64,000 nt of DNA. Source: Caproicibacterium argilliputei. Lineage in GTDB: Bacteria > Bacillota > Clostridia > Oscillospirales > Acutalibacteraceae. The notes beneath the pieces are model-generated. The model worked only from the letters and a program-made list of their open reading frames with translations, ran no database searches and was not told the DNA's origin. The stretch is taken from contig NZ_CP135996.1 in assembly GCF_029211325.2 (NCBI RefSeq), forward strand, positions 2,418,001 to 2,482,000. The letters run 5' to 3'. The position numbers were made by a program, and so were the translations under genes. Positions within the stretch are counted from its first letter, which is position 1. Each line of letters begins with the position of its first letter. This document shows positions 1-8,370 of the stretch, in pieces.

Positions 1-84
1 CTCCGCGTCGGTTGGAAGCAGCACGTCCACATTGGTGCGCTTGGACAGTGCAAAAGAATGAAACGTTCCTTGAAAAACCGCCAT
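1..84 (-). CDS. Esterase-family protein, N-terminal 28 residues only
   Basis: The frame runs off the left edge, so only the first 28 residues are visible. They begin MAVFQGTFHSFALSK and continue to a VLLPTD stretch. That pattern matches the start of small alpha/beta-hydrolase esterases of the tributyrin esterase (EstA/FrmB-like) family, where the first strand leads into the V-LP segment. An AGGAGG ribosome site (92-97 on the plus strand, read in reverse) lies 7 bases before the ATG. It follows the ABC exporter genes on the same strand after only 24 bases and may share their transcript. The catalytic Ser, Asp and His would lie outside the window, so the assignment rests on the N-terminus alone. 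Confidence 0.55.
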   Translation of the reverse strand, partial: MAVFQGTFHSFALSKRTNVDVLLPTDAE

Positions 85-108
85 TTGATTTCCTCCTGTA
101 CGATCTGT

Positions 109-2025
109 TTACTCCAGTTCAAATGCGCCGGTATAAAGCTGATAGTACCGGCCTTTCTTTTCAATAAGCTGCTCATGGCTGCCGCGCTCAATGATGCGGC
201 CGTGGTCCAAAACCATGATTGCGTCTGCGTTGCGCACCGTAGAAAGCCGGTGGGCAATGACAAACACGGTGCGGCCCTGCATCAGCGCATCCATGCCTTT
301 CTGCACAATGGCTTCCGTGCGTGTGTCAATGGAAGAAGTCGCCTCGTCCAGAATCATGACCGGCGGGTCCGCCGCCGCAGCGCGCGCGATGGAGATAAGC
401 TGCCGCTGCCCCTGTGAAAGACCGCCGCCGTCCCCTTCCAGCACTGTCTGGTAACCGTCCGGCAGCATCCGGATAAAGCCGTCCGCATTGGCAAGCTTTG
501 CCGCTGCGACGCATTCCTCGTCTGTGGCATCCAGTTTCCCGTAGCGGATGTTTTCCATCACCGTACCGGTAAAGAGGTTTACATCCTGCAGCACCACGCC
601 GAGCGAACGGCGTAAATCCGGCTTGCAGATTTTGTTGATATTAATGTCATCGTAGCGGATTTTGCCGTCTGCAATGTCATAAAATCGGTTGATCAGATTG
701 GTAATAGTCGTTTTGCCGGCGCCGGTTGCGCCGACCAGCGCCACCTTCTGCCCCGGCTTTGCGTACAGCGAGATGTTGTGCAGGACGATTTTGTTTTCCT
801 CATACCCGAAGTCCACATCGTCAAAAATAATTTTGCCCTGCATCGGGGTGTACGTCAGCGTGCCGTCCTGGTGCGGATGCTTCCACGCCCAAACATCGGT
901 GCGCTGCTCGCACTCAACGATCTTTCCGTTTTCTTTCTTGGCGTTCACCAGGGTTACGTAGCCGTCGTCCGTTTCGCTCTTCTCATCCAAAAAGGCGAAG
1001 ATACGGGAAGCGCCCGCCAGCGCCATAACGACCATGTTGAGCTGCATGGAAACCTGCCCCATCGGCATGATGAACCCTCTGGAAAGGGTCAGGAACGCAA
1101 CAATAGTGCCGATGGTCAGCACATTGACTCCGCCAAGGTACAGGTTGTGCACACCGGCGATGCCCGCCGCGCCGCCGACAATGGCCAGCAGAACATACAG
1201 CAGGTACCCCATGTTGTTGACAACCGGCATGGTGATATTGGAGAAGGTATTGGCCTTTGCGGCGCTTTCGCAGAGCGCTTCGTTGCGCTTGTCAAACGCC
1301 TTTTCTGCTTCTTCTTCATGGCAGAAGACCTTGATGACCTTCTGTCCGTTAATCATTTCTTCAATGAAGCCGTCCAATGCGCCCAGGTCGTCCTGCTGGC
1401 GCACGAAGTACGAACTGCTCTTTCCCACAATTCCCTTAATGGCGCGCAGCAGCAGGAATGCGAAAATAACCACAAACACTGTCAGACCAATGCTGAGCGA
1501 AAGCATGGAAACAAACACCGCCAGAATGGACATGACCGAAGAAATCATCTGCGGCAGACTCTGGGAAATCATCTGGCGCAGGGTGTCTGTATCGTTTGTA
1601 TAGTAGCTCATCACGTCGCCGTGCGTATGTGTGTCGAAGTACTTGAGCGGCAGCGTCTGCATATGCTCGAACATCTCGTCCCGAATATGCTTCAGCGTAC
1701 CTTGCTCTACCACGACCATGACCCTGTTGTAAATCAGCGTCGCCACCACACCGGTCAGGTACAGCGTACCCATCATCAGCAGCACATGGAACAGCCCGGA
1801 AAAGTTCGCATTTTTGGTGCCGACCAGCGGCATGATGTAGCTGTCAATCAGCGTTTTCAGGAACAGCGAAGACGCCGCGTTGACCGCCGCGCTGATGATG
1901 ATGCACACAAAAACCAGAATCATCTGCGCGCGGTACTGCCCCATATACTTGAGCAGGCGCTTGATGGTGCCCGGTTTGATAGAGCCCATGGGCAAACCTT
2001 TTTTGCCGGATACTTGCTTATTCAT
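109..2025 (-). CDS. ABC exporter subunit with intact Walker B (heterodimeric type IV exporter)
   Basis: 638 residues. A transmembrane domain with about six helices (residues 30-360) is followed by a nucleotide-binding domain. Walker A is GATGAGKT near residue 430, the signature is LSQGQ near 536, and Walker B ends in ILDEATS near 557 with the catalytic Glu present. The noncanonical signature (Q for the first G) fits the partner's degenerate ATP site. In heterodimeric exporters such as BmrCD or TM287/288 one subunit supplies a poor Walker B and the other a poor signature. The start codon overlaps the stop of the upstream subunit by 8 bases (ATGAATAA), indicating translational coupling. The substrate cannot be inferred; drug or peptide export is usual for this family under MarR control. 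Confidence 0.92.
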   Translation of the reverse strand: MNKQVSGKKGLPMGSIKPGTIKRLLKYMGQYRAQMILVFVCIIISAAVNAASSLFLKTLIDSYIMPLVGTKNANFSGLFHVLLMMGTLYLTGVVATLIYNRVMVVVEQGTLKHIRDEMFEHMQTLPLKYFDTHTHGDVMSYYTNDTDTLRQMISQSLPQMISSVMSILAVFVSMLSLSIGLTVFVVIFAFLLLRAIKGIVGKSSSYFVRQQDDLGALDGFIEEMINGQKVIKVFCHEEEAEKAFDKRNEALCESAAKANTFSNITMPVVNNMGYLLYVLLAIVGGAAGIAGVHNLYLGGVNVLTIGTIVAFLTLSRGFIMPMGQVSMQLNMVVMALAGASRIFAFLDEKSETDDGYVTLVNAKKENGKIVECEQRTDVWAWKHPHQDGTLTYTPMQGKIIFDDVDFGYEENKIVLHNISLYAKPGQKVALVGATGAGKTTITNLINRFYDIADGKIRYDDININKICKPDLRRSLGVVLQDVNLFTGTVMENIRYGKLDATDEECVAAAKLANADGFIRMLPDGYQTVLEGDGGGLSQGQRQLISIARAAAADPPVMILDEATSSIDTRTEAIVQKGMDALMQGRTVFVIAHRLSTVRNADAIMVLDHGRIIERGSHEQLIEKKGRYYQLYTGAFELE

Positions 2026-3790
2026 CCACAGCGCCCCCCTTCATCTGCGATTCATAGGCCTCGCGGTAAATATCCGATGTTTTCAGCAGCTCCTCATGGC
2101 TGCCGAAAGCTGTCACGACACCGTCGTCCAGCACCAGGACTTTATCGGCATCCTGTACGGAAGAAATCCGCTGGGCAATAATGAACTTGGTCGTGTCCGG
2201 AATCTCCTGCTGAAACGCACGCCGAATCAAGGCGTCTGTTTTGGTATCCACCGCGCTGGTGGAATCGTCCAAAATCAGAATCTTCGGCTTCTTCAGCAGG
2301 GCACGTGCAATGCAGAGGCGCTGCTTCTGCCCGCCGGAGACGTTGGTGCCGCCCTGGTCGATGTACGTATCGTACTTGTCGGGGAATTCATTGATGAAGT
2401 CATCCGCCTGTGCCAGCTTGCAAACGTTAACCAGCTGTTCCTCTGTTGCTTCCTTGTTGCCCCAGCGCAGATTCTCCTTAATCGTGCCCGAGAAAAGGAT
2501 GTTTTTCTGCAACACCATGGCAACCGCATTGCGCAGCGCTTCAAGGTCGTAATCACGCACATCCACGCCGCCCACCAGCACGTGCCCCGCGGTTACGTCG
2601 TACAGGCGCGGAATCAGCTGCACCAGGCTGGATTTGGAGGAGCCGGTGCCGCCGATGATGCCGATGGTTTCGCCGGAGTTCACCCGGAAATTTACATTTT
2701 GCAGCACTGGTTTTTCCGCTTTTCTGGAGTAAGAAAACTGTACGTTTTCAAAAACCACAGAGCCATCCCTTACCTCGCGCACCGGATTCTCTTTGCTGTC
2801 GAGTGTGCTCTTTTCCTGCAAAACCTCCGTAATACGCTCCATAGAAGCACGGGAAACGATAATCATGACGAACACCATCGAAAGCATCATCAGACTCATA
2901 AGAATCTGCATGGTGTACGTAATGAGGCTGGTCAGGTCGCCGGTGGTCAGACCAACAGCCGGATTGTTGCCGCTGGCAACGATGGCCTGCGCGCTCATCC
3001 AGGAAATCAGAATCATGGCTGTGTAAATGCAGAACTGCATCATCGGCATATTAAACGCCAGAATGCCCTCTGCCTTGGAAAAGTCCTGATAAATCTTCAG
3101 CGAAATCTTTTCAAACTTTGTTTGCTCGTGCGCCTCGCGTGTAAAGGACTTGACCACACGGATGCCGTGCAGGTTTTCCTGCACCACATTGTTCAGATGG
3201 TCGTACGTGCGGAAAACACGCTCAAAAATCGGATGCACATAGGCCGCTATGTAAAACAGCCCGAAACCCAGCACCGGAATAATCACCAGGAAAATCACCG
3301 AAATGCTGTGGCTGACGTGAAACGACATAATCAGCGCACACACCATGATAATCGGCGCGCGAATTGCCATACGAATCAGCATCATGAACGCGTTCTGCAC
3401 ATTGGTGATGTCTGTGGTCAGGCGCGTGACGATGCTCGCGGTTGAAAACTTATCGATATTGGAAAAGGAAAATTTCTGTACATTATAATACATATCGTGC
3501 CGCAGATTCTTCGCAAAGCCGGCGGAGGCATTTGCCGCCGTTTTTCCTGAAATAATGCCAAATGTCAGGGAAATCACCGCGCAGAGCACCAGCGCACCGC
3601 CCATCTTCAGCACATATGCCATGTCCTTTCGGTTAATGCCGTAATCAATCAGATAGGCCATTAAAGTCGGAATTACAATTTCAAGCACCGACTCCACCGC
3701 CACAAAAGCAGGTGTCAGGAGCGTATCTTTTTTGTACTCCCGCAAACTGCCAAGCAATCTCTTAATCAATGATATACCACCCAAATTCAT
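2018..3790 (-). CDS. ABC exporter subunit with degenerate Walker B
   Basis: 590 residues with an N-terminal membrane domain (residues 15-320) and a C-terminal ATPase. Walker A is GGTGSSKS near residue 377, the signature is the canonical VSGGQ near 482, and Walker B ends in LILDDSTS near 505. Asp replaces the catalytic Glu there. That substitution marks the degenerate-site subunit of heterodimeric exporters and complements the LSQGQ signature of the next gene. The ATG lies 16 bases after the MarR-type gene and has no strong ribosome site (CAACTGAAA precedes it), so translation may depend on coupling. The order regulator, subunit, subunit under one promoter suggests a self-regulated efflux operon. 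Confidence 0.92.
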   Translation of the reverse strand: MNLGGISLIKRLLGSLREYKKDTLLTPAFVAVESVLEIVIPTLMAYLIDYGINRKDMAYVLKMGGALVLCAVISLTFGIISGKTAANASAGFAKNLRHDMYYNVQKFSFSNIDKFSTASIVTRLTTDITNVQNAFMMLIRMAIRAPIIMVCALIMSFHVSHSISVIFLVIIPVLGFGLFYIAAYVHPIFERVFRTYDHLNNVVQENLHGIRVVKSFTREAHEQTKFEKISLKIYQDFSKAEGILAFNMPMMQFCIYTAMILISWMSAQAIVASGNNPAVGLTTGDLTSLITYTMQILMSLMMLSMVFVMIIVSRASMERITEVLQEKSTLDSKENPVREVRDGSVVFENVQFSYSRKAEKPVLQNVNFRVNSGETIGIIGGTGSSKSSLVQLIPRLYDVTAGHVLVGGVDVRDYDLEALRNAVAMVLQKNILFSGTIKENLRWGNKEATEEQLVNVCKLAQADDFINEFPDKYDTYIDQGGTNVSGGQKQRLCIARALLKKPKILILDDSTSAVDTKTDALIRRAFQQEIPDTTKFIIAQRISSVQDADKVLVLDDGVVTAFGSHEELLKTSDIYREAYESQMKGGAVDE

Positions 3791-3806
3791 TTTCAGTTGT
3801 GCCGTG

Positions 3807-4253
3807 TCACTGCTGCCCGGCGATGTTTTTTTTCATACGCTGTATATAAGTATACAGCGTATCGAGTTCTTCGTCTGTAAAGCCTTTGGTCAAAATTCGG
3901 TTCATCTGAATCGAGTCGTCGCGCATCACAGCTTTCAGACTTTCCGCTTTCGGTGTCAAGATAATCTTTTTCAGCCTTGCGTCCCACTGCACCGGCACCC
4001 GCTGCAGCAGTCCCTTCTGCTCCATCAGGGTGATGACGCTGGAAACTGTGGAGCGCGTGATTTCAAAGTGCCGCTCCAAATCCCGCTGAAACACCTCGCA
4101 GCCGCTGTCCTGACACTCGCCGATGAAGGCAATGATGCTACCGTTATTGCCGGTTGCCGACTCAATCTTGCTGCGATTGGAAGAATAATCGAAATAGCGC
4201 TTGATGAGATGGTCCAAGGTGCGGAGCTCATACCCAATGCGCATTCTGTCCAT
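3807..4253 (-). CDS. MarR-family transcriptional regulator
   Basis: 148 residues from the ATG at 4253, which has a GGAGG site 6 bases upstream. An upstream in-frame start would fall inside the promoter, so it is not used. The centre (residues 50-110) has the winged-helix pattern of MarR proteins: a recognition-helix region FEITRSTVSSVITLMEQKG and a wing containing RVPVQWDARLKKIILT. Flanking helices would form the dimer interface. Such proteins usually repress their own operon until a small ligand binds. The gene is first in an operon with the ABC exporter, which is the usual context. The ligand is unknown. Confidence 0.9.
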   Translation of the reverse strand: MDRMRIGYELRTLDHLIKRYFDYSSNRSKIESATGNNGSIIAFIGECQDSGCEVFQRDLERHFEITRSTVSSVITLMEQKGLLQRVPVQWDARLKKIILTPKAESLKAVMRDDSIQMNRILTKGFTDEELDTLYTYIQRMKKNIAGQQ

Positions 4254-4280
4254 GGAGTCCCTCCTTTTCCAATTCTGTTT

Positions 4281-4334
4281 TATATCGTACAGTCGCATAT
4301 AGAACATTATAGGGAGGTTTCCGCATAGTGTCAA
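4281..4334 (-). promoter_or_regulatory. Consensus promoter of the marR-ABC operon with candidate operator
   Basis: On the minus strand there is a perfect -35 TTGACA (4334-4329), a 17-base spacer and a perfect -10 TATAAT (4311-4306), placing the transcript start near 4299. Across the start lies an imperfect palindrome (4281-4301) whose outer arms TATAT/ATATA match, with three mismatched pairs inside. A strong promoter overlapped by a palindrome just downstream of the -10 is typical of MarR autoregulation. The promoter is seen directly; the operator role is inferred. Confidence 0.75.
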
Positions 4335-4481
4335 GGATTTTTTTCTGAAAAAGGTGTCGGTTTTTTGGTGCCGGTTCGCCGTCGAAAGCGTGAAAGTTGT
4401 TCACGTACCGCTTTACATGGAAATTCCCTGGAATTACACTGAAAGGGCTTGAAAATTCATCAAAGGACGGAACGATCAGTC

Positions 4482-5636
4482 ATGCCTAAACTGTCCCATT
4501 GCTTACCATCAAAGCGGCTTTTCCGCCCCGCGGTTCTGCTGCTAGCACTCATCATCAGCACTGCGGCTGTGCTCTGCATTCCCAGCAGAGCTGGCACTGC
4601 AACGCAGACCTGGTGCCTCGGCAGCACATGGACACTTTCTGTCACCGAAGGCTGCACGACACTGCAGGGAAGCGGCGGTCAGACCGCCGTGTTTGACGGC
4701 AGCCTGCTGGCCGCCTGCCGGGAAGATACCTTGGGCACCCTCTGCCTGCTGCTACAGCGCAGCGACGGCCTCTATGGCGGTTTTTACGACCCCGCTGACC
4801 CCAAAGCTGTGCCAACCAGCACCCCTCTGCCAAAGGAACTGGACCCTTCTGTCTGGGAAGCCGGTATTGACCCGGCAACGTTTGACCTGTATCTGCACGT
4901 CCGCACCGCGCAAGGCACAGAGTGCTTTTACCTAGTGCAGGGAGACGAAACCGGCACGCATTGCGCCGCCGCTGACGCTTCGACAGCTATCTGGAACAGC
5001 ACAACCGCCGTTCCCGAACCGTCTGCCGAAACTTCACAGGAGAGCAGCGGTTCCTCTATCGAACCGGACACCCCGCCGGCTTCTGCCAGCCCCTCTTCTG
5101 CTGCCGAAAGCGCCTCCTCCCTGCCCTCTTTGGCATCCGAAGCAGAGTCCTCCGACGCGGCGTCTTTGCCGCAGGCGGATTCCAGTGCAAACAATCCCTC
5201 CGCACCCGAAAGCACTGCGGAACCTACCGAAATTTATCGCTGCAGCGACCCCGTCACGGTGGCGGAATTTGAGCAGCTTTTTCTGACCACTCGCAGCAGA
5301 ACTTCCAGCCGACAAGAGCAGTTTCAGTTCACCACCGCCAAAGGCGTTCCCATTTCCACCGGCTCTTTGACCACCGGCGACATCGTGCAGGAGATACACG
5401 ATGGAACTATCCGGCGCTTCCAGCTGGTGATTCCCGGCGACCTGTGCGGCAGCGGCCGCCCGGACAAAGCTTCCTACCAAGCGCTGCGAAACTGCGTGGC
5501 GGGCAGCGAACCGCTGACCGGTTTGGCGGCGCTGGCTGCCGATATGACCGCGCCTGCCGGCTACGTTTCGGCTGACACCGTTCCGGTTTTGACAACCGCC
5601 GACTTGCTGCTGCTCAAGCGGGCAGGCGGCCTGTAA
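4482..5636 (+). CDS. Secreted Ser/Pro-rich protein with degenerate dockerin-like C-terminus
   Basis: 384 residues from the ATG at 4482; a GGACGG ribosome site lies about 11 bases upstream. An N-terminal hydrophobic segment (residues 15-38) is a signal peptide or anchor. A globular part (45-165) is followed by a linker rich in Ser, Ala, Pro and Glu (165-250). The C-terminus (250-384) has the layout of the domain seen before dockerins in clostridial secreted proteins, then GDLCGSG and a second TTADLLLLKR segment resembling the two dockerin repeats. The Asp/Asn calcium ligands expected in GDxNxDG are mostly lost. The function is not recognised; a cell-surface or carbohydrate-related role is possible. 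Confidence 0.7.
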   Translation: MPKLSHCLPSKRLFRPAVLLLALIISTAAVLCIPSRAGTATQTWCLGSTWTLSVTEGCTTLQGSGGQTAVFDGSLLAACREDTLGTLCLLLQRSDGLYGGFYDPADPKAVPTSTPLPKELDPSVWEAGIDPATFDLYLHVRTAQGTECFYLVQGDETGTHCAAADASTAIWNSTTAVPEPSAETSQESSGSSIEPDTPPASASPSSAAESASSLPSLASEAESSDAASLPQADSSANNPSAPESTAEPTEIYRCSDPVTVAEFEQLFLTTRSRTSSRQEQFQFTTAKGVPISTGSLTTGDIVQEIHDGTIRRFQLVIPGDLCGSGRPDKASYQALRNCVAGSEPLTGLAALAADMTAPAGYVSADTVPVLTTADLLLLKRAGGL

Positions 5637-5739
5637 AATCGCCGATTTTGCTTCATTTGAAATTCTGTGTGCTTTGCGGTATAATTTGCGGTAAGAATGG
5701 ATGTGCTCTGCCTTGTGTGACGATTTTGCACTGTCGCTC

Positions 5740-6414
5740 TTATTTGGCCGTATAAAATTGCACCGCGTTATTTTTGTCACACAAACCCAAATACACTTCC
5801 GCGGCGCTGTGGTACCCTTGTGCCTGCAGCTGCTCCTCCAGCCACGTCTGCGAAAGGCCCAGCTTTTTCAGCTGCCGCCCCTGCACACGACCGTCCAGAA
5901 TGATTTCCGTAAAGTACGTTTCCTGCTGCGGCGAAAGGTTCCAATCCGCCGGTGTTGTCGGTCGCTGCGTAGAAACCGGCAGAATGGTCAGCGAACCGTT
6001 GTACTCAAAAATTGCCGTCTGAATGTCGTTCAGGTCAAAGTATCCCGCCTGCCGGCACAAGACCAAAAATTCGCTGAGATCCAGCTTAGCCTTTTTCATA
6101 TTTTGGCGGTTCAGCTTTCCGTGATCCATAATCACCGCAGGCACTCCGTTTGTATACTGCCGGATACGCGGAACCTTGTCCTCCAGCACGCTCAGACCGA
6201 CTGACAAAAGCCCGTATACCAGCATGGCAAGCAGCGGCTGCCATGGGTTTTCCAGTTCTGTTGCCAATTCCGCCGCAATGGAGCCAATGGTAATGCCGGT
6301 AATGTAATCGAAGAAATCCAACTGGGCAATCTGTTTATGTCCCATCAGCTTCCCCAAAATAAACAAAACGACAACCGACAAAAGTGAAGATAAAATCAGC
6401 TTTCCGACTTCCAT
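5740..6414 (-). CDS. DUF421 (YetF-like) membrane protein
   Basis: 224 residues. Three hydrophobic helices near the N-terminus (residues 3-25, 35-55 and 60-80) are followed by a cytosolic DUF421 region with VPRIRQYTNGVPAVIMDHGK, the pattern of the YetF/YdfR family. These proteins are common in spore-forming Firmicutes and their biochemical role is not established. Transcription diverges from the glycerate kinase gene across a 131-base gap. The start ATG is preceded by a GGGGGAG stretch. Nothing in the context points to a specific partner. Confidence 0.85.
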   Translation of the reverse strand: MEVGKLILSSLLSVVVLFILGKLMGHKQIAQLDFFDYITGITIGSIAAELATELENPWQPLLAMLVYGLLSVGLSVLEDKVPRIRQYTNGVPAVIMDHGKLNRQNMKKAKLDLSEFLVLCRQAGYFDLNDIQTAIFEYNGSLTILPVSTQRPTTPADWNLSPQQETYFTEIILDGRVQGRQLKKLGLSQTWLEEQLQAQGYHSAAEVYLGLCDKNNAVQFYTAK

Positions 6415-6545
6415 GTTGTTCTCCCCCTTTTCCTGCTAGTATCTGACTGTTTTCGGAAAATAAACATGGGGGCAAAGCCCTGCGCAGGCTGAAACCCCGC
6501 CGTTTGTGCCCGCACAGCCGAAACTTTTCTGAAAGAAGCTATACC

Positions 6546-7685
6546 ATGAAAAAATGTATTCTGATTCCTGACTCATTTAAGGGAAACATTCCTGCCGCTG
6601 AGGTCTGCGCCATCATGCAGCGTGCCGTACAGATGCACTTTCCGCAGGCGGAAATCTGCGCTGTGCCCGCAGCAGACGGCGGCGAAGGTACGGTGGACGC
6701 GTTCCTGCAGGCACTCGGCGGTCAAAAAGTTTCCCTTTCGGTAAAAGGCCCGTTTTTTGAAGAACTACCCGCGTTTTACGGGATTCTGCCTGACCGAACC
6801 GCTGTCATTGAAATGGCGGCTGCCGCCGGACTGCCGCAAACCGGAAATCGAAAATGCGTGGAGCAGGCCACCACCTTTGGGGTTGGACAGATGCTGCAGC
6901 ACGCGATTGCACAGGGGTGCCGGAAAATCATCCTGACACTCGGCGGCAGCGCTACCAATGACGGCGGCTGCGGTGCCGCCGCGGCGATGGGGGCTGTTTT
7001 TCAAAAAGCAGACGGCACCCCTTTTGTTCCGGTCGGAGAAACCCTCGGACAAATTGCAAAAATCGACCTTTCCGCACTGCATAAAAAAACAGAGGGCGTG
7101 CAAATCTGCGCCATGTGCGACGTGACCAATCCGTTGTGCGGCAAGAACGGTGCCGCTGCCGTCTTCGCTCCGCAAAAGGGCGCAAATGCGGAGGTTGTCG
7201 GCCTGCTGGATCGTGGGCTGCACCACTTGGCGGAAGTTCTGCAAAGGGACTGCAAAGTCGATATTCTCTCGCTGCCGGGCGCAGGCGCCGCTGGCGGCAT
7301 GGGCGGCGGCATGGTTGCTTTCTTTGGCAGTCCGCTGCAAAGCGGAATTGAAACGTTTCTGGACACCATCCGCTTTGACGAACTGCTGCACGGCACAGAT
7401 CTGGTCTTTACTGGCGAAGGAAAGCTGGACAGCCAGTCGCTCGGAGGAAAGGTAATTTCCGGCGTTGCACGCCGCACCAAGCGCGCCGGCATTCCGCTGA
7501 TTGCCGTTGTCGGTGACATCGAGGGCACCACCGCGCAGGCGTATGACGCCGGTGTATCTGCCGTGTTCAGCATTAACCGCACAGCTGTGCCCTTCCGCCT
7601 TGCCAAGCAGCGCAGCCGCGCCGACCTTTTTTTGACCATGGACAATCTGATGCGCTTTTTGAAGCGCTTTGCCCCGCAGTTCTAA
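6546..7685 (+). CDS. glxK: Glycerate kinase (type 1, GlxK/GarK family)
   Basis: 379 residues from the ATG at 6546, where the family start KKCILIPDSFKGN begins; a GAAAGAAG site lies 8-15 bases upstream. Family motifs seen: IPDSFKG at the N-terminus, ADGGEGTVDAF near residue 40, LGGSATNDGGCGAAAAMG near residue 135, and TGEGKLDSQS near residue 290. The enzyme phosphorylates D-glycerate with ATP, linking glyoxylate, serine or sugar-acid breakdown to glycolysis. Length fits the family (370-385). It stands alone, convergent with the sortase gene, and shares a bidirectional terminator with it. Confidence 0.93.
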   Translation: MKKCILIPDSFKGNIPAAEVCAIMQRAVQMHFPQAEICAVPAADGGEGTVDAFLQALGGQKVSLSVKGPFFEELPAFYGILPDRTAVIEMAAAAGLPQTGNRKCVEQATTFGVGQMLQHAIAQGCRKIILTLGGSATNDGGCGAAAAMGAVFQKADGTPFVPVGETLGQIAKIDLSALHKKTEGVQICAMCDVTNPLCGKNGAAAVFAPQKGANAEVVGLLDRGLHHLAEVLQRDCKVDILSLPGAGAAGGMGGGMVAFFGSPLQSGIETFLDTIRFDELLHGTDLVFTGEGKLDSQSLGGKVISGVARRTKRAGIPLIAVVGDIEGTTAQAYDAGVSAVFSINRTAVPFRLAKQRSRADLFLTMDNLMRFLKRFAPQF

Positions 7686-7695
7686 GCCATTCCCC

Positions 7696-7741
7696 AAAAA
7701 AGATTCCCGCCCTGCTTCACTGCAGGGCGGGAATCTTTTTT
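7696..7741. terminator. Bidirectional intrinsic terminator between glycerate kinase and sortase genes
   Basis: A perfect 14-bp stem (7702-7715 with 7722-7735) with a 6-base loop is flanked by an A-run on the left and a T-run on the right, so it can end transcription from both convergent genes. The sortase stop codon at 7741-7743 abuts the T-run. Confidence 0.9.
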
Positions 7742-8370
7742 TAACGATCCAACTGACAACGAACCAAAATGCGTTTCTTGCCCGTTGGGCTACAGGTAAA
7801 CAGCGACAAATCCCAGTCGCCGCTTTGCAGGGCAGAAATATCATCAGGAGCAATCTCGGTTACTTCAGAAACATGATAGGAGAAAACCGTCCCGTCCATA
7901 TTTGTAAAGGAAACAGCGGCGCCGGTCTGCAGCAGCTGCAGGGTACCGAAATGCCTGCGGTAGCTGTGCCCACAAATGACAAAGCGGGAAATCTCCCCAT
8001 GCTCGCCGGTGTAGCGGCTTGGTGAAGTTTGCAGCGCCGCCGCGCTGTACTGTGCCTGCACCGGCAGCGTCAATTCCAGTGATGGAATCCGCAAAATACC
8101 GATGCTGCCCGCCCGCTCCGGCAGCGTGAAAGCTGGCACGGCAGAAGCACTTTTGGCTTTGACCGACTGGCTCTGGAGAGCCGGCGCCGCAGAGGACGCT
8201 GATGCCGGCTGGGTGGCGATGGTCTGCTCCACTTGGGACAGCAGCCGGTCAGCACGCTCGCCTGCCGCCTGTGCGGTCTGCAGATTCTTTCCCCACAGGA
8301 CAACACCGGTCAAAAAAATTACAAACCCAACCGCCAGAAAAACGAAGCCATGCTTTCTGTGCTTATTCAT
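7741..8370 (-). CDS. Sortase (class D-like), partner of the adjacent LPQTG protein
   Basis: 209 residues from the ATG at 8370, which overlaps the surface-protein stop by 8 bases (ATGAATAA). This start removes an out-of-place leader and puts the single membrane helix (residues 9-28) at the N-terminus. The catalytic domain shows ICGHSYRRHFG with the His, LFTCSP with the Cys, and RILVRC with the Arg. Sortases cut the LPXTG motif and join the protein to peptidoglycan outside the membrane. Absence of a C-terminal membrane helix argues against a pilus (class C) enzyme. Translational coupling to the LPQTG gene indicates a dedicated pair. Confidence 0.9.
   Translation of the reverse strand: MNKHRKHGFVFLAVGFVIFLTGVVLWGKNLQTAQAAGERADRLLSQVEQTIATQPASASSAAPALQSQSVKAKSASAVPAFTLPERAGSIGILRIPSLELTLPVQAQYSAAALQTSPSRYTGEHGEISRFVICGHSYRRHFGTLQLLQTGAAVSFTNMDGTVFSYHVSEVTEIAPDDISALQSGDWDLSLFTCSPTGKKRILVRCQLDR

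Noticed and set aside
778..2181. Long open frame (467 codons) antisense to the ABC exporter genes
   Set aside because: Composition is His/Arg/Gln-rich as in reverse translation of a real gene, it has no ribosome site, and it overlaps two conserved coding sequences.
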